A DNA stretch of 64,000 nt from positions 5,891,362 through 5,955,361 of the forward strand of contig CM055756.1 in assembly GCA_029465975.1 (NCBI GenBank), written 5' to 3'. The notes beneath the pieces are model-generated. The model was not told the DNA's origin. It was given only the letters and a program-made list of their open reading frames with translations, and made no database searches. Shown here piece by piece: positions 60,900 to 64,000 of this stretch. Every line of letters starts with the position of its first letter. Position 1 is the first letter of the stretch. A program made the translations under genes and the position numbers. The DNA is from Dallia pectoralis (Eukaryota; Chordata; Actinopteri; Esociformes; Umbridae).

Positions 60900-61988
60900 C
60901 TTCGCGCACTCCCGCTCTCAGAGCATTACTCGGAGTGGCGTTGGAATTGTCCCCTGTCTACATGGTTAGATCGAACAATAAGGAGAGGTTATACGGTACA
61001 GTTTCTCTGCGCTCCACCCCCCTTCTCGGGAGTGGTGGAGACGGTGATAAGATCAGAGGAGAAAGTGACAGCCCTGCTGTCGGAAATAGCGAATCTCAGA
61101 GAGAAGGGCGCTATAGACATTGTCCCACGGGACCAGAGAGAGAGGGGGTTTTACTCTCCTTATTTCCTGGTCCCAAAGAGGACAGGGGAAATGAGGCCGA
61201 TATTGGATTTACGCATTCTGAACAGATGTGTAGCCAAGCGGCCCTTTCGTATGCTCACGGTAAAACGCTTGTTAGAATCAATTCTCCCAGGCGACTACTG
61301 TACGAGTATAGATCTGAAGGATGCGTACTTTCACGTGCCGATAGCTGTTCGGCACAGGAAGTTCTTCCGCTTTGCCTTTCAGGGGATAGCCTACGAATAC
61401 ACGAGAGTGCCATTCGGCTACGCCCTGGCTCCGCGAACGTTCTCCAAATGTGTGGAGACGGCGTTGGAGCCGCTGCGACGACGAGGAATCAGAGTTTTAG
61501 CATATCTAGACGATCTGTTAATTCTGGCATCGTCAGCAGAGATGGCAATGAGTCACACGAGTCAATTGGTGGAGTTATTCACACAGTTGGGACTCGCTGT
61601 GAATTGGAAGAAGAGCGCGCCGTGGCCGAGTCAGAAAGTAACCTATCTCGGGCTCTTTCTGGACACGGGCATTATGAGAGCGCGTCTATCAGACGGGAGG
61701 ACGGAGAGTATTCTCTCGGCCTTACGTCTGTGCCGACCCCCTTGCAGGAGGCGGGTTCAGGAAATCATGTCCCTGTTAGGGCTCATGTCGGCCGCTCACG
61801 CAGTCGTAACGTTGGGGTTGCTGCATATGCGCGCCCTGCAACGTTGGTTTGCTCGACAGAGAGTAGACCCGGTGCGTCACCGTCGGCGCATGCTGATAAT
61901 TCCTTATACCCTGGCGGGGGATTTGGATTATTGGAGAAACCCAGCGGTCCTAGAACGGGAGTCCCGTTGGGCAGAGTGTCAGCGATGA
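60900..61988 (+). pseudogene. DIRS reverse transcriptase
   Basis: The frame is open through the RT palm and fingers: EWRWNCPLSTWLDRTI upstream, then GFYSPYFLVPKRTGEMRPIL, DLKDAYFHVPI, GYALAPRTFSKCVE and the catalytic YLDD (61504-61515, in RVLAYLDDLLILAS), followed by KVTYLGLFLDTG. The intact YxDD and upstream DLKDAYFHVPI aspartate suggest recent activity. The frame stops at 61986-61988, whereas the RNase H start continues in another frame, so the pol protein is interrupted here. Confidence 0.85.
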
Positions 61989-62360
61989 CGCAGGTCTTCA
62001 CGGACGCGTCACTGACAGGCTGGGGGCGTGTGTCAGGGACAGGCGGTAGGGGGCGTGTGGCCGAGAAGCCAACGCCACATCAACCTGTTGGAACTGGAAA
62101 CGGTTCAGTTGGTTCTGACCCATTTTGCCCGAGACTACGGGGCCGGGATGTACTGATTCGGTCAGACAACCGGGCTACAGTAGCGTACATAAATCGCCAG
62201 GGCGGAGTCCGGTCTCCTGTACTCCACGAAGCGGCGACGAGACTGTGGTTGTGGGCACACAGACACTTGCGTTCTCTGTCAGCGGTACACGTACCCGGCA
62301 GACAGAATGTGGGGGCAGACTTGATGTCGCGAGGGGGTCCTCGAGACGACGATTGGCGTC
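61983..62360 (+). pseudogene. DIRS RNase H domain, broken by frameshifts
   Basis: Conserved pieces lie in different frames: TQVFTDASLTGWG first, then HINLLELETVQLVLTHFARD in a shifted frame, then DVLIRSDNRATVAYINRQGG and HVPGRQNVGADLMSRG back in the first frame. The catalytic Asp residues of FTDAS, SDN and the DLMSR block are present. Two compensating indels, near 62025 and 62150, explain the pattern. Confidence 0.75.
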
Positions 62361-62783
62361 TGAACCCGGAGATCGTCTCCCTCATTTGGGAGAGATTTGG
62401 GGAGGCCCGAGCGGATCTGTTTGCGGCAAGAGAAAACGCGCAGTGTCGCCTGTGGTTTTCTCTGCGGGCGCAGGACGGTCCTCCCCTGGGGACGGACGCG
62501 TTTGCGCATCACAGTTGGCCCAAGGGTCTCCTTTACGCTTTCCCCCACTGTCATGCCTGGCACGACTGCTGGCGCGGGTAAAAGCGGATCATTTAACGGT
62601 GATTGTAGTCGCCCCGGATCTTCCGGGGCGCTATGGTATCCGGAAATGATTCAATTGTTGGCTGCGGAGCCGTGGCCACTTCCCCCTCGCGGGGACGCTC
62701 TATCCCAGGCTCTGGGAACTATCGAGCGCGGGCCCGTGATATCGGGACCTCTGAAGGTCTGGCTCCTGAGAGGGACAGACTGA
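62361..62783 (+). pseudogene. DIRS methyltransferase-like domain remnant
   Basis: ADLFAARENAQCRLWFSL and DAFAHHSWPKGLLYAFPHCH resemble the segment after RNase H that DIRS elements share with phage Dam-type adenine methyltransferases. The continuation ARLLARVKADHLTVIVVAPD and the end EPWPLPPRGDALSQ, KVWLLRGTD lie in two other frames. The last frame stops at 62781-62783, inside the recombinase frame. Domain name is from memory of the family. Confidence 0.6.
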
Positions 62784-63891
62784 CAAAAAGGGGTTTGTCA
62801 GCCGACGTCATTCGTACTATTCAGAGTGCGAGGGCGAGTTCAACTTCTACGTTGTACTCTAACAGGTGGTCGATGTTCGTGCGTTGGTGCGAGACGAACA
62901 CAATGGACCCGGTTTGTTGCCCGGTGGAACAGATACTGTCGTTTCTGCAGTATTTGTTAGATAAGCGGAGATCGGCGTCTACCATAAAGGGTTACGCAGC
63001 AGCGATCTCCGCGTGTCACGAGGGTTTCGGGAATAAGACTGTGTTCAGTCATTCCCTAGTTAAGCGTTTCCTCACGGGAACGCGGAGACTGCGACCCGTG
63101 GCTAGGGCCAGCGTGCCTCAGTGGGATCTGTCCACGGTTCTGAATGCGCTGTGTGCGCCGCCATTTGAACCTCTGTCACAGATCTCATTAAGACTCCTGT
63201 CTCTTAAGACAGCTTTGTTGTTGGCGCTTTGCTCCACAAAACGTGTGAGTGATTTGTGTGCGTTTTCAACACGTCCCGATTGCTTATTCATCAATGGTGA
63301 TTTAAGCAGGGCGATGTTACGGCCGAACCCGGCGTTTGTGCCTAAGATCATCACGACATCGTATAGATCTCGTGTTTTGGAGTTAGACGCTTTCTACCCT
63401 CCTCCGCACAGAGATGGAGCAGAGGAGAGGTGGCATTGTTTGTGCCCGGTGCGTGCGGTTGCATGCTACGTGGAACACACAAGGACACTTAGAACATCGG
63501 ATCAGATGTTCGTGTGTTTTGGAACCGCGGCGCGGGGCGTGCGTTGTCTAAGCAACGTTTGGCTCACTGGCTTTGCGAGTGTATTGCAGTAGCCTATGAG
63601 TCCACGGGGTTGCCGGCGCCGGTTGGCGTCAGAGCCCACTCTACCCGCGGTATAGCGGCATCCCATGCTCTCTTTAGGGGAGTTAGAGTTGAGGACATTT
63701 GTAGTGCGGCGTCCTGGTCGACGCCCTCCCCATTTGTCCGGTTCTACTTGAAGGACGTCTCGTCCACATCCCTCGTTCATTCGGTTCTCGGCACGGTGGC
63801 CGGGAACGGTAGACGGGGATGTTGGGCGCGTCTGTTGGACTACACTAGGACAAGGGATTGTTTTCTTTCCCTGTCGGGTTCCGGAAGGTAA
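62633..63891 (+). pseudogene. DIRS tyrosine recombinase, frameshifted
   Basis: Integrates the circular DNA copy in DIRS elements. An N-terminal SAM-like part (SARASSTSTLYSNRWSMFVR, STIKGYAAAISACHEGF) is followed by the catalytic domain. The first catalytic Arg is in LCSTKRVSDL; the HxxR box is in RAHSTRGIAASHA; the nucleophile Tyr is in FVRFYLKDV. The frame changes between about 63520 and 63545 in a GC-rich run (GCGGCGCGGGGCG): the HxxR and Tyr parts lie in the frame starting near 63514. A one-base indel is the likely cause. It overlaps the pol end by about 150 nt. Confidence 0.8.
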
Positions 63892-64000
63892 GGACGTGTT
63901 TCACGTCACTTCTTCTTGAACAGAGTGTGGTTATTCTATCTCGATATTTTGTATTTTTTTCTACGAGGTAGCTTATGTCTTGCCAGGTTCACTTGAGTTA
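63892..64000 (+). other. Start of the DIRS 3' region
   Basis: Non-coding sequence after the recombinase stop, cut by the window edge. The 3' terminal repeat and internal complementary region expected for DIRS1-type elements are not visible. Confidence 0.4.

Larger units (their letters stand above)
58146..64000 (+). mobile_element. DIRS-type tyrosine-recombinase retrotransposon, decayed, runs off the window
   Basis: Order on the + strand: promoter/terminal region (about 58146-58548), gag-like region (58549-59950), spacer, pol with reverse transcriptase, RNase H and methyltransferase-like segments (about 60900-62783), and a tyrosine recombinase frame overlapping the pol end (62633-63891). The methyltransferase-like segment and the overlap favour the DIRS1 lineage over Ngaro. 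GC content jumps relative to the AT-rich flank. Several frameshifts make it non-functional. The left boundary is approximate; the right terminal repeat is outside the window. Confidence 0.85.

Overview
The window is nuclear DNA of a ray-finned fish, most likely a teleost. It carries vertebrate genes split by many introns, teleost-type SINE, MITE, LTR and DIRS elements, and a very heavy load of microsatellites and minisatellites. The species cannot be named from the sequence alone.

Layout. From 998 to about 25,000 (+ strand) lies the 3' nine-tenths of a dynamin-2 gene (dnm2): 19 coding exons that join in frame into 783 residues, from the GTPase domain to the last residues of the proline-rich domain. 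The first exons, with the P-loop, lie left of the window. From about 28,300 to 32,772 (- strand) is a complete p24-family cargo receptor gene, tmed1, tail to tail with dnm2. As far as I recall, human DNM2 and TMED1 are arranged the same way. From 38,398 to 41,367 (+) is a complete four-exon TNF ligand gene matching tnfsf14 (LIGHT), 240 residues. From 53,923 to 56,329 (- strand) is a second, three-exon TNF ligand, 181 residues, closest by eye to CD70. The two ligands make a small immune cluster; in human, TNFSF14 and CD70 also neighbour each other on chromosome 19.

The right end (about 58,150 to beyond 64,000) is a GC-rich DIRS-type tyrosine-recombinase retrotransposon with gag-like, reverse transcriptase, RNase H, methyltransferase-like and recombinase regions. 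It is broken by several frameshifts, so this copy is dead. Between the TNF ligands, 50,075-52,914 looks like a DNA transposon with terminal inverted repeats, a 7-bp flanking direct repeat, many internal copies of one motif, and a minisatellite grown inside it. Solo or partial LTRs sit at about 35,268, 46,372 and 57,862.

The genes do not form a pathway: dynamin-2 cuts endocytic vesicles, Tmed1 works in ER-Golgi cargo transport, and the TNF ligands signal between immune cells. The most unusual signals are in non-coding structure: tandem arrays or duplications that begin at or next to 5' splice sites in several introns of two genes, a decayed second copy of the dynamin alternative exon, a 12-nt microexon, a GC-AG intron, and an array of nine copies of a tRNA-Ala-like A-box segment.
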